A stretch of 64,000 nucleotides of DNA, from positions 60,942-124,941 of the forward strand of contig JACNKQ010000035.1 of NCBI GenBank assembly GCA_014381945.1. The letters run 5' to 3'. The notes under the pieces were generated by a model. That model ran no database searches. It had not been told where the DNA came from and worked only from the letters and a program-made list of their open reading frames with translations. Of the stretch, positions 56,380 to 64,000 are shown piece after piece. The translations under genes were made by a program, and so were the position numbers. This DNA comes from Actinomycetota bacterium. Lineage in GTDB: Bacteria > Actinomycetota > Acidimicrobiia > Acidimicrobiales > MedAcidi-G1. Numbering within the stretch: position 1 is the first letter of the stretch; each line of letters starts with the position of its first letter.

Positions 56380-57417
56380 GTGCGTCCACCCCGCCGCCCC
56401 GTCGCGCCGCCGATGGCGCTGTTCATCGTGATCGCCCTGTTGGCCGGCGCCTGTGCCGATTCGGGCTCGGACAGCGTGGTCGATCCCACGACGACCGTTT
56501 CGCAGACAGCGACCACACTGGATGCAGACGGGGTGCGTTACCGGTTCATCGCCGATGCCGGTTCCGAGGGGGCACTGGCCGACCTTTCCGACACCGACCT
56601 GGGCTGCGTGGCCGACGCACTCCTCGCAGCCAGCGGGACCGGGGTCGTCCTGTCGATCGCATCTCAGGGTCCGAAGCCGCATCAGGCGGAAATGACCGTC
56701 GACGCCCTCGTGGCCTGTGGGGTGGTCGGGGCCGTGTTCCGGACCGGGCTTTTCACCGGGATGGCAACCGATCCGACGGCGCCGGACGTGGACCCGCTAT
56801 GCCTTCTCGAGGGGATCTCCGTCGACCAGTTGGCCCCGGTCCTCGTCACCGAGTTGTCGCGCCCCGGGGGAGTCTCCGTCGACGGTTCGGACATGGACGT
56901 GCTCCTGTTCGACACCCCCCTCATGGTCAACCTGATGCGCTGTGCGCTCGAGGCTGCAGGGGAACTGACGCCGTTCTGCGCCGGGTATTTCGATGTCATC
57001 GACGGGTTGCTGCGCCTCGTTCTGACACAGGGGGCCCTTGAGTCGACGCCGGCCGATCCCGTGGCCTTTGCGTCGCTGTTCCACGTCGCCGAGGGCGTAT
57101 TCGCGTGGCTCGCCACCAATGTCCCGGAGGATCTCGGTGACAGCGCGGTCCTCGTCCACGACGCCGTCATCGTCGTCGACGAGGCGTTTGCCGATGCCGT
57201 GGCGGGCATGGGGGACGACACCCCGGAGGCCCGCGATACCGCCCTGCTCGCTGCCAGCAGTCGGATCGGGGCAGGATTGGAGGGCATGGATGCCGGAGAC
57301 CTCCCCACAGCGACGACCCGCCTGCGGGCCCACATTGCCGACGAATGTGGCGCCCAGGCGACCGTCGTCTTCGATCTGTTCGGCGGCTTCGGCGCCGGCT
57401 TCGTCCAGGAGGGCTGA
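56380..57417 (+). CDS. Lipoprotein of unknown function (first of three between lysC and asd)
   Basis: A 345-residue lipoprotein. The signal ends at the lipobox AGAC, followed by a short Thr-rich linker. The folded part is helical and contains DLGCVADALLAA near the start, two further Cys in the middle (DPLCLLEG, LTPFCAG) and DECGAQ near the C-terminus. I do not recognise a family. The start is GTG 56380, 24 bp after lysC, and the stop is 3 bp before the next lipoprotein, so it sits inside the lysC operon. Confidence 0.7.
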   Translation: MRPPRRPVAPPMALFIVIALLAGACADSGSDSVVDPTTTVSQTATTLDADGVRYRFIADAGSEGALADLSDTDLGCVADALLAASGTGVVLSIASQGPKPHQAEMTVDALVACGVVGAVFRTGLFTGMATDPTAPDVDPLCLLEGISVDQLAPVLVTELSRPGGVSVDGSDMDVLLFDTPLMVNLMRCALEAAGELTPFCAGYFDVIDGLLRLVLTQGALESTPADPVAFASLFHVAEGVFAWLATNVPEDLGDSAVLVHDAVIVVDEAFADAVAGMGDDTPEARDTALLAASSRIGAGLEGMDAGDLPTATTRLRAHIADECGAQATVVFDLFGGFGAGFVQEG

Positions 57418-57420
57418 TCG

Positions 57421-58113
57421 ATGCGGTTCCGTCCCTGTGCACTCCTGTTCGCCGTCGCCCTCGTGGCTGGTGCCTGCGGGAGCGATTCGGCACCTGAGCG
57501 ACCGACCATCGACCCGTCCTGGACGGTGCCTTCGACCACGGCGCCGTCGACGACGACACAGCCGTCCGGTGGATCAGGAGTTCCCGTGTCGACGACGTCC
57601 GAGGTGGTCGCACCGACGACCGTTCCGGAGACCTTCTGCCCGGACCTGGCAATGCACCTGGATCGGGAGGGGAGTCGGCTGGCCGATCTCCGATCGAGCC
57701 TCGGCCCGGATGATCCCCAGATGTTCGTCGAGGCGGCTTCGGCGATGTCGCTCCTCGCCGGCTGGTTACTCGAGCGGGCACCCGTAGGCGTTGTGGGTGA
57801 GGCGGAGCGCCTGGCCAGGAACTGGCGGGAGGCGACGATGCCTCACATGGCCGGTTCGGAGGGGGAGTTCGATGCACGTGCAGCCATGTCGGCGATCAAC
57901 GCTGCGCTGGCTGAGCGTCAGGCTGCCATGTCCGAGGCGGCTGAGGCTGTGAGCGTGTTCCTGCTCGAGGAGTGCCCCCAAGAAGTAGCTCTCCTGTTGC
58001 CCGGCCTCGATCCCCGTACGGTGGCTCCGGAGCGACCGTCGACCACGCCGCCTCCGTCGACGCTTCCCCAGGAGATCATCGACTTCATCCGGAAACTCCT
58101 GACCGGCAGCTGA
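57421..58113 (+). CDS. Lipoprotein of unknown function (second of three)
   Basis: A 230-residue lipoprotein with lipobox VAGAC, a Ser/Thr/Pro linker of about 60 residues, then a helical domain beginning PETFCPDLA and containing LLEECPQE near its end, so two Cys bracket the domain. A second short Pro-rich tail and a terminal amphipathic helix (QEIIDFIRKLLTG) follow. It appears paralogous to the third lipoprotein by layout. Function unknown. Confidence 0.7.
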   Translation: MRFRPCALLFAVALVAGACGSDSAPERPTIDPSWTVPSTTAPSTTTQPSGGSGVPVSTTSEVVAPTTVPETFCPDLAMHLDREGSRLADLRSSLGPDDPQMFVEAASAMSLLAGWLLERAPVGVVGEAERLARNWREATMPHMAGSEGEFDARAAMSAINAALAERQAAMSEAAEAVSVFLLEECPQEVALLLPGLDPRTVAPERPSTTPPPSTLPQEIIDFIRKLLTGS

Positions 58114-58114
58114 C

Positions 58115-58795
58115 GTGGGTCCGGTGCTGCGTCGGTCATCCATGGTGGTCGTCTTCCTCGTCGTCGGGGCCTGTGCCACGGTGGAGTCACCTCGGGGCGC
58201 CACTTCGGGTACGTCGTCGACGACGCTGTCGGCTTCGAGCACGGCCGTCCCCGTGGCGTCCACCACGGCGCCGCCCCCTACAAGCACGACGGTGGCGTCC
58301 ACCACGGCGCCGCCCCGGACGACGACGTCGCAGGGGTCGGATGCGCCGGAGGGCTTCTGTGCGGGGCTCGCTGTCGAGTCGGCGAGGACCACACAGGCCC
58401 TCGAGGAGCTCGATTCGTCGGCCTCCTCCGATGCGGCACGCCTCCTCGTGAACCTGCGTGCGATGACAGGCCTCGTGGGCTGGATCGACGGACAGGTGCC
58501 GGCCGGCCTTCAGGAGGACTCCGGGTTGCTCGGTGAGGTGTATTCGGACATCGACGTCGCACTCGCCGACCTGGATCCCGTGATGGTCACGGATGGCCAA
58601 CTCCGAAACGCCCTGTTCGGAGCCCTCATGGGATCGCCCGTCGACGGCCAGATGCTCGACGGTGCAGCGGGCAGGGTTGCGGACTGGGTGGATGGCTCGT
58701 GTGGGACGTTCCCGATGGTCGCCTTCGTCGCCGACCTGTTCGCTGCGGCCCGCCAGGCGGAAGGCGATGGGTTGGTCTTCGAGTTTCCCGGCTGA
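58115..58795 (+). CDS. Lipoprotein of unknown function (third of three)
   Basis: A 226-residue lipoprotein with lipobox VVGAC, a Ser/Thr/Ala/Pro linker of about 55 residues, then a helical domain opening PEGFCAGLA and closing with VDGSCGTFPM. The domain is the same shape as in the preceding gene. GTG 58115 follows the previous stop by one base; ATG 58142 is possible and would shorten the signal. Function unknown. Confidence 0.65.
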   Translation: MGPVLRRSSMVVVFLVVGACATVESPRGATSGTSSTTLSASSTAVPVASTTAPPPTSTTVASTTAPPRTTTSQGSDAPEGFCAGLAVESARTTQALEELDSSASSDAARLLVNLRAMTGLVGWIDGQVPAGLQEDSGLLGEVYSDIDVALADLDPVMVTDGQLRNALFGALMGSPVDGQMLDGAAGRVADWVDGSCGTFPMVAFVADLFAAARQAEGDGLVFEFPG

Positions 58796-59878
<1,083 letters not shown>

Positions 59879-59897
59879 CCGACGGCCCCCCGACGCC

Positions 59898-60149
59898 CTA
59901 GGGAGGGTCCTCGACGTAGCGGCGCATGGCGTCGTCGAGGGAGAGGCCCAACTGGTTGGCGAGGCTCGACAGCCAGGCCAGCACGTCTCCCAACTCGTGG
60001 AGTTGGCGTTCGGGTGTCTCCTTGCGGACCGCCCTGGCCAGCTCGCCGACCTCCTCGCACAACCAGGCCACGGTGGCGGGGACGCCGCGCTCCCGGTCGG
60101 CGCTGCCGTAGAGGGTCTCCATGAGGTCCTGGACGTCGTGTAGTTCCAT
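59898..60149 (-). CDS. MazG-like nucleotide pyrophosphohydrolase
   Basis: An 83-residue all-alpha NTP pyrophosphatase-like protein. ATVAWLCEEVGELARAVRKE supplies the EEVGEL half of the metal site and LHELGDVLAWLSSLANQLGLSLDDAM the ExxD half, so one MazG domain is complete. These enzymes hydrolyse non-canonical NTPs. TACGTT (minus strand, 60163-60158) lies 8 nt before the ATG, indicating a leaderless mRNA. Confidence 0.85.
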   Translation of the reverse strand: MELHDVQDLMETLYGSADRERGVPATVAWLCEEVGELARAVRKETPERQLHELGDVLAWLSSLANQLGLSLDDAMRRYVEDPP

Positions 60150-60219
60150 GGTCCTGGAACGTACTGCATCGTGGTTGGCCGGACGGTCGCGCTGAGCGCG
60201 CGAAAGACCCCGGGTATCC

Positions 60220-60236
60220 CCACGCAGAGAGCGTGG
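60220..60236. repeat. Inverted repeat CCACGC-AGAGA-GCGTGG, also seen near 63.5 kb
   Basis: Two perfect 6-nt arms with a 5-nt centre. A copy with the same first 14 bases (CCACGCAGAGAGCG) and one inserted base in the second arm occurs at 63538-63555. Both lie before small genes. It could be a shared operator. Confidence 0.45.
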
Positions 60237-60253
60237 ATGCTTCACAATCTGGC

Positions 60254-60556
60254 GTGCTCACCGACACCCAGGCGACCAACGTGATGCGGGTCCTCGACGC
60301 CCTGGACGAGCTCGAGGCTGCGGCGCTCAAGCTCGTGACGGCCGAGTTGGCGTGCGGTCCCGTGGTCGACGGCCTGATGGCCGATCCGCTCACCGAGGGA
60401 TCACGGCTGGACCTTCTGTACGTGGCCGACACGGTCGCCGCCGACGTCCTGACCGCTGTCGGCCGGCGTGACCGGCTCTGCCGGCTGCTGGACGGCGCCC
60501 CGCCGAGCTCGGCCCGGGACGCCCTCTCCCGGCACCTGGCCCGGGGTTCCGTCTAG
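60254..60556 (+). CDS. Small helical protein of unknown function
   Basis: A 100-residue protein, mostly helical, with a pattern of hydrophobic residues (VMRVLDALDELEAAALKLVTAELA and RLDLLYVADTVAADVLTAVG). No signal, metal site or known motif. Codon positions follow the GC-rich third-base pattern of the neighbouring genes. An alternative GTG at 60233 would add seven residues; it overlaps the CCACGC-AGAGA-GCGTGG repeat. It converges on the YbaK gene with 13 bp between stops. Confidence 0.5.
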   Translation: MLTDTQATNVMRVLDALDELEAAALKLVTAELACGPVVDGLMADPLTEGSRLDLLYVADTVAADVLTAVGRRDRLCRLLDGAPPSSARDALSRHLARGSV

Positions 60557-60569
60557 GAGCAGGCCCGGG

Positions 60570-61076
60570 TCAGCCGGTTTCGGCGGGACGCGCCAGGTCG
60601 TCGACAACTTCGGCGCCGGGCAGGGCCAGCAGGCCCTCGGGCGGCAGCCGCAGCTTCCGGTCCCTGGATCCTCCACCCACGATCACCTCGCCTCGTTCCA
60701 TGACGGCGGCGTCGATCCAGATGGGGACGGGTTCGGGAAGTCCGAACGGCGTGACCCCGCCGATCTCCATGCCGGTGAGCGCCCGGGTCTGGTCGGCGTC
60801 CGCAAACGACGCCTTGCGGCTGCCGAGCCGACGTCGGACGATGCCGTTGACGTCCAGTCGGTGGGTGGCGAGCACCAGGCACAGCGCAAAGGGTCGGGGT
60901 TCGTCCGCCCGGGGCTTCCCGGCCACGAGAATGGCGTTGGCGGAGTCCTCGGGGGCGATGCCGTAGGCCTTGCAGAAGACCGCCGTGTCGGCCAGGTCGG
61001 GGTCGCAGGGCATCACCTCGTGGACGACGCCGAGGGCGGCAGCCTGTTCGAGGACGGGGTCGGTGGATGCGGTCAT
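60570..61076 (-). CDS. YbaK/EbsC-type aminoacyl-tRNA deacylase
   Basis: A 168-residue member of the YbaK/ProX editing family, which hydrolyses misacylated tRNA such as Cys-tRNA(Pro). Visible features are ILVAGKPRADEPRPFALCLVLATHRLDVNGIVRRRLGSRKASFA and the GGVTPFGLPEPVPIWID segment, where the 'GG.TP.G' motif lines the active site. The substrate is not assignable. It overlaps no neighbour; the EamA transporter gene ends 8 bp upstream of its start and is probably co-transcribed. Confidence 0.85.
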   Translation of the reverse strand: MTASTDPVLEQAAALGVVHEVMPCDPDLADTAVFCKAYGIAPEDSANAILVAGKPRADEPRPFALCLVLATHRLDVNGIVRRRLGSRKASFADADQTRALTGMEIGGVTPFGLPEPVPIWIDAAVMERGEVIVGGGSRDRKLRLPPEGLLALPGAEVVDDLARPAETG

Positions 61077-61083
61077 GGGTGCA

Positions 61084-61980
61084 TCAGGTGTGCGGCGTAG
61101 GGGTCGGTGTCACGGCGGCGGCCGGCCCGGTCACCCCGTAGGCGACGGCGGCCAGTACGACGGCAGCGCCGATGAACGTGGCCGTGGGCGGCAGTTCGTC
61201 GAACCAGATCCACACCCACAACGTGGCACACACGGTCTCGACGGGCGTGAACAGGCTCACCTCTGCCGGTGGCGCAAAGCGGGTCGCCGTGGACATGCAG
61301 AAGCGGGCGGCCGGTCCGAAAAGGCTGCCCATCGCCAGGGTGGCGATCAGTGCATTGCGGTCGAGTCCGAGTGGATGTGCCGGCACCGCTGTGACGACCA
61401 TCGCAAACGTGGCGGTCAGGGCGACCAGCAGCGTCCTCGGCAGTTCGGGATGGCGGCGCCAGATCGACAGGTTTGCACCGAAGCAGCAGATGGCGAACAG
61501 GGCCAGGAGGTTGCCGCTGAGGCCGTCGCCGGAGAGCGATCCGCCGACTATCACGAGGATGCCGCCGACCGTGGCGGCGATGGCCCTCCAGGTCCGTGGA
61601 GAGGCACGCTCGCCGAGGGCGATCCGGGCGATGACGGCGGCGAAGATCGGAGCAGCGGCGATGATCGCCACGACATTGGCGACCTCGGTCTTGGTCACGG
61701 CCGTGATGAACGAGGTCATGCTGATCGCCCCGAGGAGGCTCGACGAGATGAGCGGCCCCCGGTACATGCGGAGCCGGTCGGGGAGTTCCCGCCCGAGGCT
61801 GCGGGCGGCGATCCCCCACATGATCGGCGTCGACCAGAGGCTGCTCATGAAGGCGATGGTCCACCCGTCCGCATCGGCGATTCTGATGAAGAGGGCGTCG
61901 GTCGAGACCAGGAACATGCCGGTCGCCGCCAGCAGCAGGCCGAGTTGGCGACCCTCTCGGGGCAGGCGGGGTGCGGGCAT
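61084..61980 (-). CDS. EamA/DMT-family membrane transporter
   Basis: A 298-residue protein with ten helices in two EamA repeats, for example LGLLLAATGMFLVSTDALFIRIADADGWTIAFMSSLWSTPIMWG and later FVLATWAIL-like segments. The C-terminal repeat has FTPVETVCATLWVWIWFDELPPTATFIGAAVVLAAVAYG, the EamA end pattern. The substrate is unknown. The ATG at 61980 is preceded by TAGTGT (minus strand, 61992-61987) with 6 nt between, so it heads a leaderless transcript that likely includes the YbaK gene. Confidence 0.85.
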   Translation of the reverse strand: MPAPRLPREGRQLGLLLAATGMFLVSTDALFIRIADADGWTIAFMSSLWSTPIMWGIAARSLGRELPDRLRMYRGPLISSSLLGAISMTSFITAVTKTEVANVVAIIAAAPIFAAVIARIALGERASPRTWRAIAATVGGILVIVGGSLSGDGLSGNLLALFAICCFGANLSIWRRHPELPRTLLVALTATFAMVVTAVPAHPLGLDRNALIATLAMGSLFGPAARFCMSTATRFAPPAEVSLFTPVETVCATLWVWIWFDELPPTATFIGAAVVLAAVAYGVTGPAAAVTPTPTPHT

Positions 61981-62035
61981 CGCGGGACACTAGTTGTGGC
62001 GCGGGGTTGGTCCGGCTTCGTGCGAGGATGCGCGC

Positions 62036-63523
62036 ATGACGACCTCCGGGGAAGCCTCCCGTCCCAACCTGCTATTCGTCACGATCGACCAGTGGCGCGC
62101 CGACTGCTTCGGTGCGGCCGGCCACCCGATGGTCCGGACCCCGAACCTCGATTCACTCGCCGCCGACGGGGTGCGGTTCGCCAGCCACTACAGCCAGGCG
62201 TCTCCGTGCGGTCCGAGTAGGGCGTGCCTGCTGACCGGCACCTACCAGCACACCAACCGGGTGGTGTTCAACGGCACGCCGCTCGACGCCGGCCTCACCA
62301 ACATCGCCCTCGAGGCCCGGGCCGGCGGCTACGACCCGATCCTGTTCGGCTACACGGACCAGACGGTCGACCCGCGGACCGTCGCCGACGACGACCCCCG
62401 GCTCCTGACCTACGAGGGGATCCTGCCCGGGTTCACCGTGGGGCTCCGGCTGCCGGACGATCGGGAGGCCTGGTTCAGATGGCTGGAGGAGAGGGGGCAC
62501 GACATCTCCGACCGGGGCCGTATGAACCGCCCCCGGGACGATGTCGAGATACCCCCGGGGCGGGGTTCGATGTGGCCGCCGTCGGTGTTCGACGCCGACG
62601 AGACCGAGACGGCGTTCGTGGTCGACCGGGTGCTCGAGGTGCTCGACGGCCTCCCTGAGCCCTGGTTCGTGCACGTGTCGCTGCTGCGGCCGCACCCGCC
62701 GTTCCACGTGCCGGCCCCCTACAACGACCTCCACGATCCGGCGCAGGTCCCTGCGCCCCTGCCGGCGCCGGTCGTCGACCATCCCTTCGTCGAGGCCCTG
62801 GGGGGTTGGGGCTTCACGACGGCTTCGAGCGACCCGCTCGAGGTCAGGCAACTGCGTGCCACCTACTACGGGATGATCGCCGAGGTCGACCACCAGGTCG
62901 GCCGCCTGCTGGGGGCGCTGGACGACATCGGGGGTGCTGACCGGACGGTCGTGGCGGTCACGTCCGACCACGGCGAGCTGCTCGGCGACTACGGGCTGGT
63001 CTCCAAGATGGGCTACCACGACCGGTCGTTCCATGTGCCGCTGATAGTGCGCTGGCCGGACCTGGACGGCGTGTCCGGCATGGTGGTGGACGAGTTCACC
63101 GAGCACGTCGACGTGATGCCGACGCTGCTCGACCTGGCGGGGCTCCCGATTCCCGACCAGTGCCAGGGGCGGTCGCTGCGGCCGTTCCTGGAGGCGGGTG
63201 TGGCGCGGTCATGGAGGTCGGCTGCCCACTGGGAGTTCGACTTCCGTGTGTTCGCCGGGATCTTCGGCCTGCCGCTCGTCGACTGCAACCTGGCGGTCCA
63301 GAGGGACCGGGCCGGCAAGCTGGTGCTGTTCGGCGGGATGGACCCGTTGTTCTTCGACCTCGAAAACGACCCCGACGAGGTGTCCCCGGCGACCGACCAT
63401 CCGGCCATGCGCACCTACGCCGAGGACCTCCTCGACTGGCGCCCGGGGGTCGTCGACGGCCCCCTTGCCAACCTGCTGGCGACGCCGGGGGGCATGATCA
63501 CGCTCGCTGATCCGGGGACCTGA
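62036..63523 (+). CDS. Type I sulfatase (formylglycine-dependent)
   Basis: A 495-residue alkaline-phosphatase-superfamily enzyme. The N-terminal metal motif is LLFVTIDQWRADCFG. Cys58 in SPCGPSRACLLTG is the C-x-P-x-R formylglycine site. DHGELLGDYGLVSKMGYHDRSFHVPLIVRWP gives further metal ligands. There is no signal peptide, so it acts in the cytoplasm on an imported sulfate ester or on a phosphonate or phosphate ester, since many members are choline-sulfatase-like. No formylglycine-generating enzyme is in the window. Confidence 0.88.
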   Translation: MTTSGEASRPNLLFVTIDQWRADCFGAAGHPMVRTPNLDSLAADGVRFASHYSQASPCGPSRACLLTGTYQHTNRVVFNGTPLDAGLTNIALEARAGGYDPILFGYTDQTVDPRTVADDDPRLLTYEGILPGFTVGLRLPDDREAWFRWLEERGHDISDRGRMNRPRDDVEIPPGRGSMWPPSVFDADETETAFVVDRVLEVLDGLPEPWFVHVSLLRPHPPFHVPAPYNDLHDPAQVPAPLPAPVVDHPFVEALGGWGFTTASSDPLEVRQLRATYYGMIAEVDHQVGRLLGALDDIGGADRTVVAVTSDHGELLGDYGLVSKMGYHDRSFHVPLIVRWPDLDGVSGMVVDEFTEHVDVMPTLLDLAGLPIPDQCQGRSLRPFLEAGVARSWRSAAHWEFDFRVFAGIFGLPLVDCNLAVQRDRAGKLVLFGGMDPLFFDLENDPDEVSPATDHPAMRTYAEDLLDWRPGVVDGPLANLLATPGGMITLADPGT

Positions 63524-63612
63524 ACTCCCGCCCCCTGCCACGCAGAGAGCGCGTGTGACCACAGTCTCCGAGGAGATCCGTGGCGGGCCCGGCAGACTTG
63601 TTCCATCGGAAT

Positions 63613-63734
63613 GTTACCGATGGGTAACCACCGCTGACCAGCCCTTTCGGGCCGGGCGGGGCGGGGGTCACCGAAGGAAGTGCACCACCAGTGCGTCCGG
63701 TCAGCCGACCGTGGCGCGTTACCGAAAGAAATGC
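63613..63734. repeat. Region of short repeats before the last small gene
   Basis: GTTACC-GATG-GGTAAC (63613-63628) is an inverted repeat. ACCGAAGGAAGTGC (63670-63683) and ACCGAAAGAAATGC (63721-63734) are imperfect direct copies 51 bp apart, each combining a purine-rich ribosome-binding-like run with a GTG or ATG. The region is less GC-rich than its surroundings. Confidence 0.5.
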
Positions 63735-63919
63735 CCATGCGTGCTTTCAAGACCAACAACACAGCGGCCGGCGACGTGCGTTCGCTCGTCTATCAGGCCG
63801 TAGGAACCGGTTTCGGCTTCGGCATAAGCGGTTCCGTGATTCGGACCATCTCGGCCCTGGCCGACACCGCTGCCAAGAGCCCCTCGGGTCGCCGCCCGCG
63901 ACCGACCACCCTGCGCTGA
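63731..63919 (+). CDS. Small protein of unknown function, Gly-rich central helix
   Basis: A 62-residue frame from ATG 63731 (a second ATG is two codons on). It has a polar N-terminus (MPMRAFKTNNTAAGDVRSLVYQA), a short GTGFGFGISGSVIRTISALA stretch and a basic Arg/Pro tail. No family is recognised. A strong terminator follows 39 bp after the stop, which supports a short transcription unit ending here. Confidence 0.45.
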   Translation: MPMRAFKTNNTAAGDVRSLVYQAVGTGFGFGISGSVIRTISALADTAAKSPSGRRPRPTTLR

Positions 63920-63958
63920 GGCGCACCCCTGTCCTTCGGGTGGGGATTGAGAACGAGC

Positions 63959-63981
63959 GAACCCGCCCCTCGGGCGGGTTC
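63959..63981 (+). terminator. Rho-independent-type terminator hairpin
   Basis: GAACCCGCCC and GGGCGGGTTC form a perfect 10-bp stem with a 3-nt loop (CTC), followed by CTTCG. It ends the transcript of the preceding small gene. Confidence 0.75.
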
Positions 63982-64000
63982 CTTCGCGTCCGGGACCCGG

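Noticed and set aside
63555..63803. 82-codon frame overlapping the last small gene
   Set aside because: It crosses the repeat region in a different frame and lacks a start signal; the 63731 frame, ending before a terminator, is more plausible.

Overview
The window is high-GC DNA with the gene content of an actinobacterium. I think it comes from the Acidimicrobiia or a close, probably aquatic, relative, but no 16S gene is present and the placement is inference. Supporting signs are a DUF3566 gene beside tRNA-Ile(GAT), a PknB kinase with PASTA domains next to a PP2C phosphatase, an FHA protein, trpG and crgA, an acyl-CoA carboxylase epsilon subunit, and many genes whose start codon lies 6-8 nt after a TANNNT -10 hexamer (leaderless mRNAs). 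It looks like a chromosomal region. I see no phage, transposon, integron or CRISPR array.

Layout. 1-3.8 kb: end of a TadE-like gene, DUF3566, tRNA-Ile, a tiny membrane protein, a saccharopine-dehydrogenase-like enzyme, a DUF3105 lipoprotein and a HisN-type phosphatase. 3.9-7.5 kb: a large secreted protein in which a trypsin domain sits inside a fibronectin type III domain. 7.5-13.8 kb: tRNA-Arg, tRNA-Ser (two) and tRNA-Leu around pheA, larB-larC, a metallo-beta-lactamase-fold hydrolase, an AcuI-type reductase and a luciferase-like oxidoreductase. 13.9-18.6 kb: fhaB-pstP-pknB converging on trpG, then crgA, a synteny known from the oriC-proximal region of mycobacteria but without rodA, pbpA and pknA. 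18.6-26.7 kb: DoxX, a phosphotransferase-family protein, a vapBC toxin-antitoxin pair, a CrtC/AttH-like protein, an arylsulfotransferase-like lipoprotein, tRNA-Ala and xseAB.

26.8-46.4 kb is a catabolic block: a branched-chain-type ABC transporter with a built-in acyl-CoA ligase (livF-livG-ligase-livH-livM), a dimethylglycine/sarcosine dehydrogenase-like enzyme divergent from a class III aminotransferase, a taurine-type ABC transporter (tauABC), a phosphotransacetylase, a drug/metabolite exporter, a TetR regulator, and a cytoplasmic molybdopterin oxidoreductase with a fused iron-sulfur/NrfD membrane partner. Together the aminotransferase, tauABC and Pta fit a taurine-to-acetyl-CoA route, with the molybdoenzyme as a candidate sulfite dehydrogenase. 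The central enzyme, sulfoacetaldehyde acetyltransferase (Xsc), is not in the window.

46.4-64 kb is mostly housekeeping: tRNA-Ser(CGA), tadA, the SRP RNA, tRNA-Ser(GGA), dnaX, recR, methylmalonyl-CoA epimerase, a 5'-3' exonuclease, acyl-CoA carboxylase beta and epsilon, aat, a cyclophilin, lysC and asd separated by three lipoprotein genes, a MazG-like protein, a YbaK-type deacylase, a second EamA transporter and a sulfatase. The window holds the four tRNA-Ser isoacceptors GCT, TGA, CGA and GGA.
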